The notes beneath the pieces were generated by a model that ran no database searches, was not told where the DNA came from, and was given only the letters and a program-made list of their open reading frames with translations. This document shows, one piece after another, positions 33,035 to 42,225 of a DNA stretch of 48,330 nt. The stretch spans positions 1 to 48,330 of the forward strand of contig JAFDWK010000022.1 in assembly GCA_018268515.1 (NCBI GenBank), given 5' to 3'. Made by a program: the position numbers and the translations under genes. Within the stretch, counting starts at the first letter, position 1; every line of letters begins with the position of its first letter. The DNA comes from Actinomycetota bacterium (lineage in GTDB: Bacteria; Actinomycetota; Actinomycetes; Actinomycetales; Microbacteriaceae).

Positions 33035-34450
33035 ATGACCTCTCCTTCCTCCTCGGTCACCGCGCCCGGTGACGTCGAAGCCGGCGTCATCGCCGCCGTC
33101 AGCACCGGGATCCCCGCCGCGCTCAGCGATCTCGGCGCTCTCGTGCGCATCCCCGGGATCGCGTGGCCGGCGTTCGACCAGACCCAGCTGGTGCGCAGCG
33201 CCGCGGCCGTCGCCGAGCTCGCCGAGGGCACGGGCGTGTTCGACAGCGTGCGCGTGCTGCGCGCGGCGATCGAGGGCACCGACGAGGTCGGGCAACCCGC
33301 CGTACTGGCGCGTCGCGCCGCCCGCAACGGCAAGCCCACGATCCTGCTCTACGCGCACCACGATGTGCAGCCGCCCGGGGCCGACGAGCTGTGGGAGACG
33401 CCGCCGTTCGAGCCGACCGTGCGCGACGGTCGTCTGTACGGCCGCGGCGCGGCCGACGACAAGGCCGGCATCATGGCGCACATCGCCGCCATCCGCGCCG
33501 TCGCCGAGGTTCTCGGCGACGACCTCGACCTCGGCATCTCAATGTTCATCGAGGGCGAGGAGGAATACGGATCGCGTTCGTTCGCACGGTTCCTCTCGGA
33601 CAACGAGGAGGCCCTGCGTGCCGACGCGATCGTCGTGGCGGACTCCGGCAACTGGGACTCGAACACGCCCGGGCTCACCGTGTCGCTGCGCGGTGCGGTG
33701 CGGTTCACGCTCACCGTGCGCACTCTCGAGCACGCCTCGCACTCGGGGATGTTCGGGGGAGCGGTGCCCGACGCGATGCTCGCGACCATCCGCCTGCTGA
33801 ACACGCTGTGGGACGAGAACGGCTCCGTCGCGGTGGAGGGGCTCGTCGTGCGCGAGGCGGAGACGCCGGATTACGGCGAGGACACGCTGCGCGACGAGAC
33901 CGGCCTGCTGCCCGGTGTCACCCCGATCGGCGAGGGGACGATCCTCAGCCGGATCTGGAACAAGCCCTCGGTCACGGTGATCGGCGTGGACGCCACCTCG
34001 GTCGAGGCCGCTTCCAACACGCTCGCGCCAGAGGCGACGGTGGTGCTGAGCTGCCGGATCGCCCCCGGCCAGAGCGCCCAGGACGCGTATGCCGTGCTGC
34101 AGGCCCATCTGCGCGCGCACGCGCCGTTCGGCGCCGAGCTCTCCTTCTCCGACGCAGACCTGGGCGACTCGTTCCTGGTGGACACCAGCGGCTGGGCCGT
34201 CGGCCTCGCGCGCGCCGCGATGGCCGACGGCTACGGCGCCGCGCCGGTGGATCTCGGCATCGGCGGATCCATCCCGTTCATCGCGGATCTGGTCGCGCGT
34301 TTCCCGAGCGCGGAGATCCTGGTGACCGGCGTGGAGGATCCGCACGCCCGCGCGCACAGCCCGAACGAGTCGCTGCACCTGGATACGTTCCGGCACGCCG
34401 CGGCGACCGAGGCGCTGCTGCTCACCCGGATGAACGAGATCACCCTCTGA
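33035..34450 (+). CDS. M20 family dipeptidase
   Basis: A 471-residue zinc metallopeptidase of the ArgE/DapE/CPG2 superfamily. Metal-site motifs are complete: YAHHDVQPPG (first ligand histidine), GRGAADDKAG (bridging aspartate), the catalytic base region IEGEEEYGS, and the final ligand near AHSPNESLHL. The lid domain for dimerisation lies in the middle (HSGMFGGAVPDAM). Such enzymes cut dipeptides or N-acyl amino acids; the real substrate is uncertain. The ATG at 33035 follows the leaderless -10 box. Confidence 0.88.
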   Translation: MTSPSSSVTAPGDVEAGVIAAVSTGIPAALSDLGALVRIPGIAWPAFDQTQLVRSAAAVAELAEGTGVFDSVRVLRAAIEGTDEVGQPAVLARRAARNGKPTILLYAHHDVQPPGADELWETPPFEPTVRDGRLYGRGAADDKAGIMAHIAAIRAVAEVLGDDLDLGISMFIEGEEEYGSRSFARFLSDNEEALRADAIVVADSGNWDSNTPGLTVSLRGAVRFTLTVRTLEHASHSGMFGGAVPDAMLATIRLLNTLWDENGSVAVEGLVVREAETPDYGEDTLRDETGLLPGVTPIGEGTILSRIWNKPSVTVIGVDATSVEAASNTLAPEATVVLSCRIAPGQSAQDAYAVLQAHLRAHAPFGAELSFSDADLGDSFLVDTSGWAVGLARAAMADGYGAAPVDLGIGGSIPFIADLVARFPSAEILVTGVEDPHARAHSPNESLHLDTFRHAAATEALLLTRMNEITL

Positions 34451-34566
34451 ACGCCCGATGGCATCGAGACGCGGTCGTGACCGGCGCGCTCGGTGCCGAC
34501 CACGCGCGCGGCGGTAGACTCGGAGAACGGAACCCGTGCCTGTCCACGGCCGATCCAAGGAGCGAT

Positions 34567-34929
34567 ATGAGCGACATCACCCTCACCCCCGAGACCACGA
34601 CCGCGCACGGCGTGACGCTCACTGACGCCGCTGCGGCGAAGGTGAAGAACCTGCTGGAGCAGGAGGGACGCGACGACCTGCGTCTGCGCGTCGCCGTGCA
34701 GCCCGGCGGCTGTTCGGGCCTGATCTACCAGCTCTATTTCGACGAGCGCTACCTCGAAGGCGATGAGACCGTCGATTTCGACGGCGTCGAGGTGATCGTC
34801 GACAACATGAGCGTGCCGTACCTGGACGGCGCTTCGATCGACTTCAAGGACACCATTTCGGAGCAGGGCTTCACGATCGACAACCCCAATGCGCAGGGTT
34901 CCTGCGCATGCGGCGACAGCTTCCACTGA
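34567..34929 (+). CDS. erpA: Iron-sulfur cluster insertion protein, ErpA/HesB family
   Basis: A 120-residue A-type Fe-S carrier. The three conserved cysteines are C49 (in VQPGGCSGL), C113 and C115 (in GSCACGDSFH). It hands Fe-S clusters to apo-enzymes. A homologue stands next to ctaC in mycobacteria, and the same linkage is seen here with ctaC-ctaD-ctaF downstream and a Rieske protein (QcrA) farther on. The ATG is preceded by AAGGAGCG. TAGACT at 34515-34520 may be its -10 box. Confidence 0.93.
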   Translation: MSDITLTPETTTAHGVTLTDAAAAKVKNLLEQEGRDDLRLRVAVQPGGCSGLIYQLYFDERYLEGDETVDFDGVEVIVDNMSVPYLDGASIDFKDTISEQGFTIDNPNAQGSCACGDSFH

Positions 34930-35024
34930 TGCGAAAGTCTCCGCGGGGCGTCGAGTTCCGCATCCACTCTGCCGGTCAGCCGGCAGAGGCCCGCTGACTC
35001 GCAGAATCCCTACTCCAACCCCTG

Positions 35025-35055
35025 CGCCATCCACGCCGAACCTGCGTGGATGGCG
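35025..35055 (+). terminator. Hairpin terminator between erpA and ctaC
   Basis: Perfect 12-base stem CGCCATCCACGC (35025-35036) with its complement at 35044-35055 and a 7-base loop, about 95 bases after the erpA stop. No T tract. TAGACT at 35078-35083, just after, is a candidate -10 box for ctaC. Confidence 0.7.
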
Positions 35056-35118
35056 TGAATCGGGTGTGAGGTTGCCCTAGACTGGGGATGCCCACGTCCG
35101 TGATCTGAAAGGTGCATC

Positions 35119-36036
35119 GTGCCCTCGAAACGCCGCCTTCGTTGGGCCGCGCTCCCCCTGGGAGTCGCGGCAGCCGTGGCCCTCGCGGGATGCTCTCCCA
35201 CAGAGCTCCACGGGTTCCTCCCGGGCTTCGTCGCGGACGGCACGCCGGCCACCAACCAGACCGATCGCGTCGCCGCGCTCTGGGTCAACTCGTGGATCGT
35301 GCTTCTCGTCGTCGGTGTCATCACCTGGGGCCTGATGGGCTGGGCGGCGATCGCCTACCGTCGTCGCAAGGGCCAGACCGGCCTGCCGGTGCAGCTGCGC
35401 TACAACATGCCGATCGAGATCTTCTACACGATCGTCCCGCTGATCCTGGTCTTCGGCATGTTCGCCTTCACTGCCCGTGACCAGACGGTCATCGAGACGC
35501 AGTACGGCGCGCCCGGCCAGCCCGCGCCCGACGTGTCGATCACCGCGATCGGCAAGCAGTGGGCCTGGGACTTCCAGTACGACGGCACTCAGAAGGACAA
35601 CTCCGACGCGGTCTGGACCATGGGCGTCCAGGCGCAGCCGGACAAGGCGGGCAACATCGACCAGGCCGCCCTCCCCACGCTGTACCTGCCGGTGGACAAG
35701 AAGGTGCACATCACGCTGCAGTCGCGTGACGTGATCCACTCGTTCTGGATCATCGACTTCCTTTACAAGAAGGACATGTACATCGGCAAGGACAACTCGT
35801 GGTCCTTCACGCCGACCCGTGAGGGCACCTATCAGGGCAAGTGCGCCGAGCTCTGCGGCGAGTACCACTCCATGATGCTCTTCAACGTGAAGGTCGTCAG
35901 CGACGCCGATTACCAGGCGTACCTGGCCAAGCTGAAGAACGAAGGCAACACGGGCGACATCACCGACGCCTACAACCGCCTCAGCAACCTCCCCGGCACC
36001 ACCGGGAAGAACGAGACCACACCGGAAGCGAAGTAA
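35119..36036 (+). CDS. ctaC: Cytochrome c oxidase subunit II CtaC
   Basis: A 305-residue aa3-oxidase subunit. A lipobox LAGC places the lipidated cysteine at C25. Two membrane helices (about residues 54-76 and 93-113) follow, then the cupredoxin domain that carries the dinuclear CuA centre: H207 in DVIHSFWI, and C242, C246, H250 and M252 in [11 protein letters not shown]. It receives electrons from QcrC. The start is GTG with GAAAGGTG upstream. First gene of ctaC-ctaD-ctaF. Confidence 0.95.
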   Translation: MPSKRRLRWAALPLGVAAAVALAGCSPTELHGFLPGFVADGTPATNQTDRVAALWVNSWIVLLVVGVITWGLMGWAAIAYRRRKGQTGLPVQLRYNMPIEIFYTIVPLILVFGMFAFTARDQTVIETQYGAPGQPAPDVSITAIGKQWAWDFQYDGTQKDNSDAVWTMGVQAQPDKAGNIDQAALPTLYLPVDKKVHITLQSRDVIHSFWIIDFLYKKDMYIGKDNSWSFTPTREGTYQGKCAELCGEYHSMMLFNVKVVSDADYQAYLAKLKNEGNTGDITDAYNRLSNLPGTTGKNETTPEAK

Positions 36037-36041
36037 TCAGA

Positions 36042-37787
36042 ATGACGAGCACTCTTCCCGGAACCTCGGAGGCGCCTGGATCCCCCCAGGCACCGTCCCG
36101 TCCCACGACGATCCCGCCTCGCCAGGCGGCCCTGCTCAGCTCGACCCGCGTCGAGCAGAAGGGCAACATCGTCGTCAAGTGGATCACCTCCACCGACCAC
36201 AAGACGATCGGGTACATGTATCTGATCGCGTCGGTGCTGTTCTTCCTGCTCGGCGGCGTGATGGCCCTCATCATCCGCGCGGAGCTGTTCTCGCCGGGCA
36301 TGCAGATCGTGCCGACGAAGGAGCAGTACAACCAGCTCTTCACCATGCACGGCACGATCATGCTGCTGATGTTCGCGACGCCGCTGTTCGCGGGCTTCGC
36401 GAACGCGATCCTGCCGTTGCAGATCGGCGCACCCGACGTGGCCTTCCCGCGTCTGAACGCCTTCGCCTTCTGGCTGTTCCTGTTCGGTTCGACCATTGCC
36501 GTCGCGGGCTTCCTCACTCCGCAGGGCGCCGCGTCGTTCGGATGGTTCGCCTATCAGCCGCTCGCGAGCGCATCGTTCACCCCGGGCGCCGGTGGGAACC
36601 TGTGGATGCTCGGCCTCGGCATGTCCGGCTTCGGGACGATCCTCGGTGCCGTGAACTTCATCACCACGATCATCACCATGCGCGCGCCGGGCATGACCAT
36701 GTGGCGCATGCCGATCTTCTCGTGGAACACGCTGATCACCAGCCTGCTGATCCTGATGGCGTTCCCGGTGCTCGCCGCCGCGATGCTGGCCGCCGCGGCG
36801 GACCGCGTGCTCGGCGCCCACATCTACGACCCCGCGAACGGCGGCGTCCTGCTCTGGCAGCACCTGTTCTGGTTCTTCGGCCACCCCGAGGTGTACATCA
36901 TCGCGCTGCCGTTCTTCGGCATCGTGTCCGAGATCTTCCCGGTGTTCAGCCGCAAGCCGATCTTCGGATACAAGACCCTGGTCTATGCGACGATCTCGAT
37001 CGCTGCGCTGTCCGTGGCCGTCTGGGCGCACCACATGTACGTCACCGGCGGTGTGCTGCTGCCGTTCTTCTCGCTGATGACGATGCTCATCGCGGTCCCG
37101 ACCGGCGTGAAGATCTTCAACTGGATCGGCACCCTGTGGCGAGGTTCGGTGACGTTCGAGACCCCGATGGTGTTCTCGCTCGGCTTCCTGGTCTCGTTCG
37201 TCTTCGGTGGTCTGACCGGCGTCATCCTGGCGTCGCCGCCGTTGGACTTCTTCCTCTCCGACTCGTACTTCGTCGTCGCGCACTTCCACTACGTGGTGTT
37301 CGGCACGGTGGTGTTCGCCATGTTCGCCGGGTTCTACTTCTGGTGGCCGAAGTGGACGGGACGGATGCTCAACGAGCGCCTCGGATACATCCACTTCTGG
37401 ATGCTGTTCATCGGCTTCCACATGACCTTCCTCATCCAGCACTGGCTGGGCGTCGACGGCATGCCGCGTCGCTACGCCGACTACTCGGCGTACGACAACT
37501 GGACGTGGGAGAACCAGGTCTCGACGATCGGCGCGATCATCCTGGGCGCCTCGATGCTGCCGTTCTTCCTGAACGTCTGGCTCACCGCCCGCAAGGCTCC
37601 GAAGGTCACGGTGAACGATCCGTGGGGGTACGGCGCCTCGCTCGAGTGGGCGACCTCCTGCCCGCCGCCGCGCCACAACTTCACCTCGATCCCGCGCATC
37701 CGCAGCGAGCGTCCGGCGTTCGACCTCAACCACCCGGAGGCCGCCGAGCACCCGGTCGCCGCAGCCGCCGACGGAAAGGGCCACTGA
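36042..37787 (+). CDS. ctaD: Cytochrome c oxidase subunit I CtaD
   Basis: A 581-residue haem-copper oxidase core subunit with twelve expected membrane spans. The CuB/cross-linked tyrosine motif HPEVY is at residues 281-285; [11 protein letters not shown] near the N-terminus, FTMHGTIM (a haem a ligand region), WAHHMYVTG (CuB histidines) and [10 protein letters not shown] (haem ligands) are intact. It reduces oxygen to water and pumps protons. The ATG at 36042 begins five bases after the ctaC stop. Confidence 0.96.
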   Translation: MTSTLPGTSEAPGSPQAPSRPTTIPPRQAALLSSTRVEQKGNIVVKWITSTDHKTIGYMYLIASVLFFLLGGVMALIIRAELFSPGMQIVPTKEQYNQLFTMHGTIMLLMFATPLFAGFANAILPLQIGAPDVAFPRLNAFAFWLFLFGSTIAVAGFLTPQGAASFGWFAYQPLASASFTPGAGGNLWMLGLGMSGFGTILGAVNFITTIITMRAPGMTMWRMPIFSWNTLITSLLILMAFPVLAAAMLAAAADRVLGAHIYDPANGGVLLWQHLFWFFGHPEVYIIALPFFGIVSEIFPVFSRKPIFGYKTLVYATISIAALSVAVWAHHMYVTGGVLLPFFSLMTMLIAVPTGVKIFNWIGTLWRGSVTFETPMVFSLGFLVSFVFGGLTGVILASPPLDFFLSDSYFVVAHFHYVVFGTVVFAMFAGFYFWWPKWTGRMLNERLGYIHFWMLFIGFHMTFLIQHWLGVDGMPRRYADYSAYDNWTWENQVSTIGAIILGASMLPFFLNVWLTARKAPKVTVNDPWGYGASLEWATSCPPPRHNFTSIPRIRSERPAFDLNHPEAAEHPVAAAADGKGH

Positions 37788-37790
37788 CCC

Positions 37791-38225
37791 ATGCGCGACA
37801 ACATCGTCCTGTGGTGGATCCTGACGGGCTTCTTCGCCCTCATGGGCGTCGTGTACACGGTGTGGAACATCGCCGCCCACCCGGACCACCCGCTCGTCAC
37901 GGCGATCGAGTGGGTCGGCACCGTGGCGTTCTTCTTCGCCTGCTTCATGTCTGCGATGATCGCCTTCTATCTCGGACGCACGCACAAGGCCCAGGGCGGC
38001 ACGCTGCCCGAAGACATCCTCACGAGCGACATCGATGACGGGGACCCGGAACTGGGTGAGTTCAGCCCGTGGTCCTGGTGGCCCATCGTGCTCGCCGGGT
38101 CCGCGGCGGTCGGCATGATCGCCCTCTCAGTGGGCGTGTTCCTCTTCCCCGTCGCACTGGCCATCTTCGTGATCGCCATCGTCGGCTGGGTGTACGAGTA
38201 CTATCGCGGCCACTTCGCTCGCTGA
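37791..38225 (+). CDS. ctaF: Cytochrome c oxidase subunit IV CtaF
   Basis: A 144-residue actinobacterial-type subunit IV. Four hydrophobic segments are visible (about residues 5-25, 38-60, 93-112 and 114-132), with the conserved DNIVLWWILTGFFALMG start and ELGEFSPWSWWPIV in the middle. It follows ctaD after three bases and ends the operon. Structural role in the aa3 oxidase; a mycobacterial homologue is part of the bcc-aa3 supercomplex. Confidence 0.92.
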   Translation: MRDNIVLWWILTGFFALMGVVYTVWNIAAHPDHPLVTAIEWVGTVAFFFACFMSAMIAFYLGRTHKAQGGTLPEDILTSDIDDGDPELGEFSPWSWWPIVLAGSAAVGMIALSVGVFLFPVALAIFVIAIVGWVYEYYRGHFAR

Positions 38226-38241
38226 GCATCGTCCGACGCAG

Positions 38242-38271
38242 AGAACCCCGGGGCATGAGCCTCGGGGTTCT
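38242..38271. terminator. Terminator after ctaF
   Basis: Perfect 9-base arms AGAACCCCG (38242-38250) and CGGGGTTCT (38263-38271), loop of 12 bases. It lies between the converging ctaF and lipoprotein genes and probably works in both directions. Confidence 0.8.
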
Positions 38272-38300
38272 TGCGTTCGCAGGTTCGGCTTCCCGCGCGC

Positions 38301-39815
38301 TCAGCGAGGGGGTTTGGCCGTGGAACTCGCCATCGAGGTCGACGTCCGTGCGGGCGTGCTCTCCGCGATCCGAGGGAAGTACGCGAGCTCCCCGTCGAGC
38401 ACCATCGCGATGTCGTCGTGGAGATCGAAGCCCGCCAGCGCGAGCGCTGCCGGCGAAGTCTTCGCGTGATGCTTCACGCGGCCGGTGACGTCGCAGACGA
38501 CGAGGTTCTTCGCAGTGGCGTAGGGGATGTCTGCGAAGATGCTCGCGAGCTCGATCTGCGACCGTTCCGGCGCACAGAGCGCATCCACGTCCGGGGCCAA
38601 CCGCCGCGTCGTGCCGTCACCGAGGTCGATGACGGTGCGCTCACCATTGACGATGCCGACCGCGTGCTGCTCGGAATCCGACCATGGTGCCGTCGGCTGC
38701 TCATGGTACGAGTAGTTCCGCGGCTCGTCGCCGAGCGGAACGGTCCAGGCCACGTCTCCCGACGAGGCGTCGACGCCGATGAGGTCGATGTCCACGTCGT
38801 CGTAGGTGAGATCGGGGATCTCACCGGGTTTCTCGAAATGACGCACGACGGTTCCGGTGCGGTAGCGGCACAGGGGAAGGATCCCGTCCGCATTGGGACG
38901 CAGGACGGCGTCGCGGAATGCGCACTGGTCGGTGTGCTCCTGCGTCCACAGCGTCTCGCCCGTGCGGCGGTCGAGGCCGACCGTGCGCCCGGCAGTGAGA
39001 TCGATCCGGTCATCGGCCGGGTATGAGGCGATCTCCGGCGCCGCCGCGCCACCCCACCCGATCACGGGCAGGCCATCGTCGTCATCATGCCAGGCCCATC
39101 CTCCCGTCGGGGAGGTGCCGTCGCCGAAGACTTCCTCATAGGAACGCCACCAGGTGTAGGCGCCATCGACGCCGTACCGGACGGTCGTCGCGTCCCCGTA
39201 CGAGTAGGAGACGTGGCGCCCGACGAGGAATCCATCCTCATTGAACCCGGATCGAGGATCCTCGTCCGCGAGCAATCGGCCCGCCCTCAGGATGAGTTCT
39301 CCGTCGCTCTTCGATCCTTCCTTGTGACGTCCCTCCAGACAGAAGGCGCTCTCCTGCTTGCATGTCGCCGGGCGCCGGCTCCATACGGGATCGTCCTTCA
39401 GCTGAGGTTCGATCTCCTCGCCGGATCTGACGTCCGCGACGGCGAGCCGCATCCAGGATCGGGGTGGATCGTCGGCATCGATCGGTGCCAGATAGGCGAC
39501 TCGCCACGCGCCGTCGTGCGTGATGACGGCGACGCGCTGCGCCACGCCGGGCGCGTCACGGCCAGGCAGGACCACGGCTCGCCAGAGCTCTTCGCCGGTT
39601 GTGCGGTCCCAGGCGATCAGCGATTCCGAGACACCGGATGTCTGCACGTAGGCGAGTATGGTGTCCCCGGCGATCACGGGCGAGCTCATGAGCGTCGCCG
39701 TCACTGTCCACTTCGGCCGCAGCTCAGATCTCCAGTCGTCTTCCGGCGCCGGCGAACAAGAACTGAGCCCGATGGCGCCTGCCAGAACGGCAGCGAGGGC
39801 GATGCAGCGTCGCAT
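38301..39815 (-). CDS. PQQ-like beta-propeller lipoprotein
   Basis: A 504-residue predicted lipoprotein. The signal peptide ends in a lipobox (GLSSC) about 20 residues in. The rest has repeated strand motifs typical of PQQ-type propellers: AWDRTTGEELWRA, GLDRRTGETLWTQ and GVDASSGDVAWTVP. I see no catalytic residue that would make it a quinoprotein dehydrogenase, so it may be a scaffold or binding protein. The start at 39815 has GAGAGGAG upstream and gives a proper signal peptide. By eye its codon choice is less GC-biased than its neighbours, hinting at a different history. It lies between the cta and qcr operons. Confidence 0.82.
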   Translation of the reverse strand: MRRCIALAAVLAGAIGLSSCSPAPEDDWRSELRPKWTVTATLMSSPVIAGDTILAYVQTSGVSESLIAWDRTTGEELWRAVVLPGRDAPGVAQRVAVITHDGAWRVAYLAPIDADDPPRSWMRLAVADVRSGEEIEPQLKDDPVWSRRPATCKQESAFCLEGRHKEGSKSDGELILRAGRLLADEDPRSGFNEDGFLVGRHVSYSYGDATTVRYGVDGAYTWWRSYEEVFGDGTSPTGGWAWHDDDDGLPVIGWGGAAAPEIASYPADDRIDLTAGRTVGLDRRTGETLWTQEHTDQCAFRDAVLRPNADGILPLCRYRTGTVVRHFEKPGEIPDLTYDDVDIDLIGVDASSGDVAWTVPLGDEPRNYSYHEQPTAPWSDSEQHAVGIVNGERTVIDLGDGTTRRLAPDVDALCAPERSQIELASIFADIPYATAKNLVVCDVTGRVKHHAKTSPAALALAGFDLHDDIAMVLDGELAYFPRIAESTPARTSTSMASSTAKPPR

Positions 39816-39909
39816 GGCGGCGACTCCTCTCGAGGCGGTGTCGCTTCGAGAGTAGGGGAGGCGTCCTGCGGCGCGCGGGCCCCTGTGGATAACGTTGCGG
39901 AGGGGGCGG

Positions 39910-40329
39910 TCAGGGCCGTGTGCGGATGCGCGGGACGCCGGTGAGGGGATCGACCGGGCGGCGATGCACGCCATCCGCGTTCTCGACCGGATACCCCTCC
40001 CGCACCCAGTACTCGAATCCGCCGATCATCAGCTTCACGTCATATCCGAGCTTGGCGAACTCGAGCGCGCCCTTGTCGCCGGCGTTGCAGCCGGGACTCC
40101 AGCAGTAGACCACCACCGGGGTGCCCTGGGGGATCTCCTGCGCGGCGCGGGTCGCGATCTCGCTGTAGTGCATGTGAATGGCGTCCACGACGCGCCCTTG
40201 TGCCCAGGCCTCATCGCTGCGCACATCGACCACGGCGATGGTCGCGCCCGCCTTGCGGGCGGCATGCACGTCGCTCGCATCGGTCTCGTGGGCGAGTTTG
40301 GCGGCGAAGTGCTCCTGGGCGCTGATCAT
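39910..40329 (-). CDS. Rhodanese-like domain protein
   Basis: A 139-residue single rhodanese domain. VVDVRSDEAWAQGRVVDAIH is the substrate-side CH2A-like motif; the active-site loop is VVYCWSPGCNAGDKGAL, in which the cysteine of YCWSPGCN is the likely nucleophile. IGGFEYWVREGYPV is the conserved C-terminal motif. Such proteins transfer sulfane sulfur or act as redox sensors. It begins 36 bases beyond the qcr terminator and reads in the same direction as the lipoprotein gene downstream. Confidence 0.88.
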   Translation of the reverse strand: MISAQEHFAAKLAHETDASDVHAARKAGATIAVVDVRSDEAWAQGRVVDAIHMHYSEIATRAAQEIPQGTPVVVYCWSPGCNAGDKGALEFAKLGYDVKLMIGGFEYWVREGYPVENADGVHRRPVDPLTGVPRIRTRP

Positions 40330-40365
40330 GCCTTCACGCTACTCCCGTATCGGGGGAGGGGACGA

Positions 40366-40395
40366 CGAAGGCCCCGTCACATGACGGGGCCTTCG
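40366..40395 (-). terminator. Terminator of the ctaE-qcrCAB operon
   Basis: A 14-base perfect inverted repeat (40366-40379 and 40382-40395) containing AAGGCCCCGTCA, with a very short loop. It starts about 18 bases after the qcrB stop on the minus strand. Confidence 0.85.
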
Positions 40396-40413
40396 AATCG
40401 AGCGGTGTGCGAC

Positions 40414-42225
40414 CTACTGGCCGTCCTCCTTGCCGGGCAGCGACTCCGGCGCGAGCGCGGAGCTCGGCGTGTTCGGGGTCTCGCTGACGTGGCCGGCATC
40501 GACGAGGGCGATCTGGTCTTCGTTCACACCGGCACGGGCGTGCGAGGCGACGATCTCGTCGTGAGCGGCCTCGTTCGTGTCGTGCAGCGCGTGACGCTGG
40601 TGCGCATCGGCGGCGACGACCTCGGCCTGAGTGAGCGGGGAGAGACGGTCCTCGAAGAACCATCGCGACATCGAGGAGCGCAGGTTCTGCGTCCACGGGA
40701 TCCGGCCCTTGGCGTTCGGGCGGACCACCAGCGGCTCGTACACCTCGGTGTCGATCAGCTTCCAGCGGTCGTACACGTCGACGGGCTTGTGCACCTCGAT
40801 GTACTCGCCACCGGGAAGGCGCACGATGCGGCCGGACTCGTAGCCGTGCAGCACGATCTCCCGGTCCTTCTTCTGCAGCGCGATGCAGATCCGCTTCGTG
40901 ACGAAGTAGCCGAGCACCGGGCCGAGGAACAGCAGCACCTGGAGCGTGTGGATCACGCCCTCCATCGTGAGCGAGAAGTGCGTCGCGATGAGGTCGGACG
41001 ACGCCGCGGCCCACAGCACCGCGTAGAAGAGCACGCCGGCTACGCCGATGGCGGTGCGGGTCGCCGAGGTGCGCGGACGCTGAGCGATGTGGTGCTCACG
41101 CTTGTCGCCCGTGATCCACGCTTCGATGAAGGGGTAGATCGCCACCAGCACGATGAACAGGCCCAGCACCAGCACCGGGATGATGATCCCGAACGACCAG
41201 GTGTGGTCGAGGAACACCACGTCGAGGTCCGACGGCGCCAGACGCAGAGCGCCGTCCGCGAAGCCGATGTACCAGTCCGGCTGCGTACCCGCGGACACCG
41301 GGGAGGGATCGTACGGCCCGTAGTTCCAGATCGGGTTGATCTGGAACAGCGAGGCGATCAGCACGATCACACCGAACGTGATGAACAGGAAGCCGCCCAT
41401 CTTCGACATGTAGATCGGCATCATCGGGTAGCCCACGACGTTGTCCTCGGCGCGGCCGGGGCCGGCGAACTGCGTGTGCTTGTTGATGACCATCAGCATG
41501 AGATGCAGGACGATCAGGCCGATCACCAGCAGCGGCAGCAGCAGGATGTGCAGCGTGTACAGGCGGCCGACGATCTGATCGCCCGGGAACTCCCCGCCGA
41601 AGAGCATGAAGGACGTCCAGGTGCCGATCAGGGGGAGACCCTTGATCATGCCGTCGATGATGCGCAGACCGTTGCCCGAGAGCAGGTCGTCGGGGAGGGA
41701 GTAGCCGGTGAAGCCCTCCGCCAGCGCCAGGATGAAGAGGACGAAGCCGATCACCCAGTTCAGCTCACGCGGCTTGCGGAACGCACCGGTGAAGAACACG
41801 CGCAGCATGTGCACGCCGATGCCGGCCACGAAGGTCAGCGCCGCCCAGTGATGGATCTGACGCACCAGCAGGCCGCCGCGCAGGTCGAACGAGATGTGCA
41901 GCGTCGAGTTGAGCGCCGCGGACATCTCCACGCCGCGCATCGGCGCGTAGGCGCCGGTGTAGTGCGTGGGAACCATGGAGGCTTGGAAGAAGAACGTCAG
42001 GAAGGTGCCGGACAGCAGCACCGCGACGAAGCTCCACAGCGCGATCTCGCCGAGCATGAACGACCAGTGATCGGGGAAGATCTTCCGGCCCAGCTCCTTG
42101 ACGAAGCCGGACAGGCTGGTGCGCTCGTCGAGGTAGTTGGAGAGGCCGCCGACGAATCGACCGCCCAGAGGGGCCTCGGAGGGCTTCTCCGAGGACTTCT
42201 GCTCGGTAACAGTTGCGGTGCTCAA
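40414..42225 (-). CDS. qcrB: Cytochrome bc1 complex cytochrome b subunit QcrB
   Basis: A 603-residue integral membrane subunit of the menaquinol:cytochrome c reductase. The b-haem histidines lie in RQIHHWAALTFVAGIGVHMLR and RLYTLHILLLPLLVIGLIVLH. The Qo-site motif is PDWY rather than PEWY, as usual in actinobacteria. After the cytochrome b core there is a hydrophilic C-terminal extension of about 120 residues with an acidic end. Start overlaps the qcrA stop by 4 bases. It is also the target site of imidazopyridine-type drugs in mycobacteria. Confidence 0.96.
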   Translation of the reverse strand: MSTATVTEQKSSEKPSEAPLGGRFVGGLSNYLDERTSLSGFVKELGRKIFPDHWSFMLGEIALWSFVAVLLSGTFLTFFFQASMVPTHYTGAYAPMRGVEMSAALNSTLHISFDLRGGLLVRQIHHWAALTFVAGIGVHMLRVFFTGAFRKPRELNWVIGFVLFILALAEGFTGYSLPDDLLSGNGLRIIDGMIKGLPLIGTWTSFMLFGGEFPGDQIVGRLYTLHILLLPLLVIGLIVLHLMLMVINKHTQFAGPGRAEDNVVGYPMMPIYMSKMGGFLFITFGVIVLIASLFQINPIWNYGPYDPSPVSAGTQPDWYIGFADGALRLAPSDLDVVFLDHTWSFGIIIPVLVLGLFIVLVAIYPFIEAWITGDKREHHIAQRPRTSATRTAIGVAGVLFYAVLWAAASSDLIATHFSLTMEGVIHTLQVLLFLGPVLGYFVTKRICIALQKKDREIVLHGYESGRIVRLPGGEYIEVHKPVDVYDRWKLIDTEVYEPLVVRPNAKGRIPWTQNLRSSMSRWFFEDRLSPLTQAEVVAADAHQRHALHDTNEAAHDEIVASHARAGVNEDQIALVDAGHVSETPNTPSSALAPESLPGKEDGQ

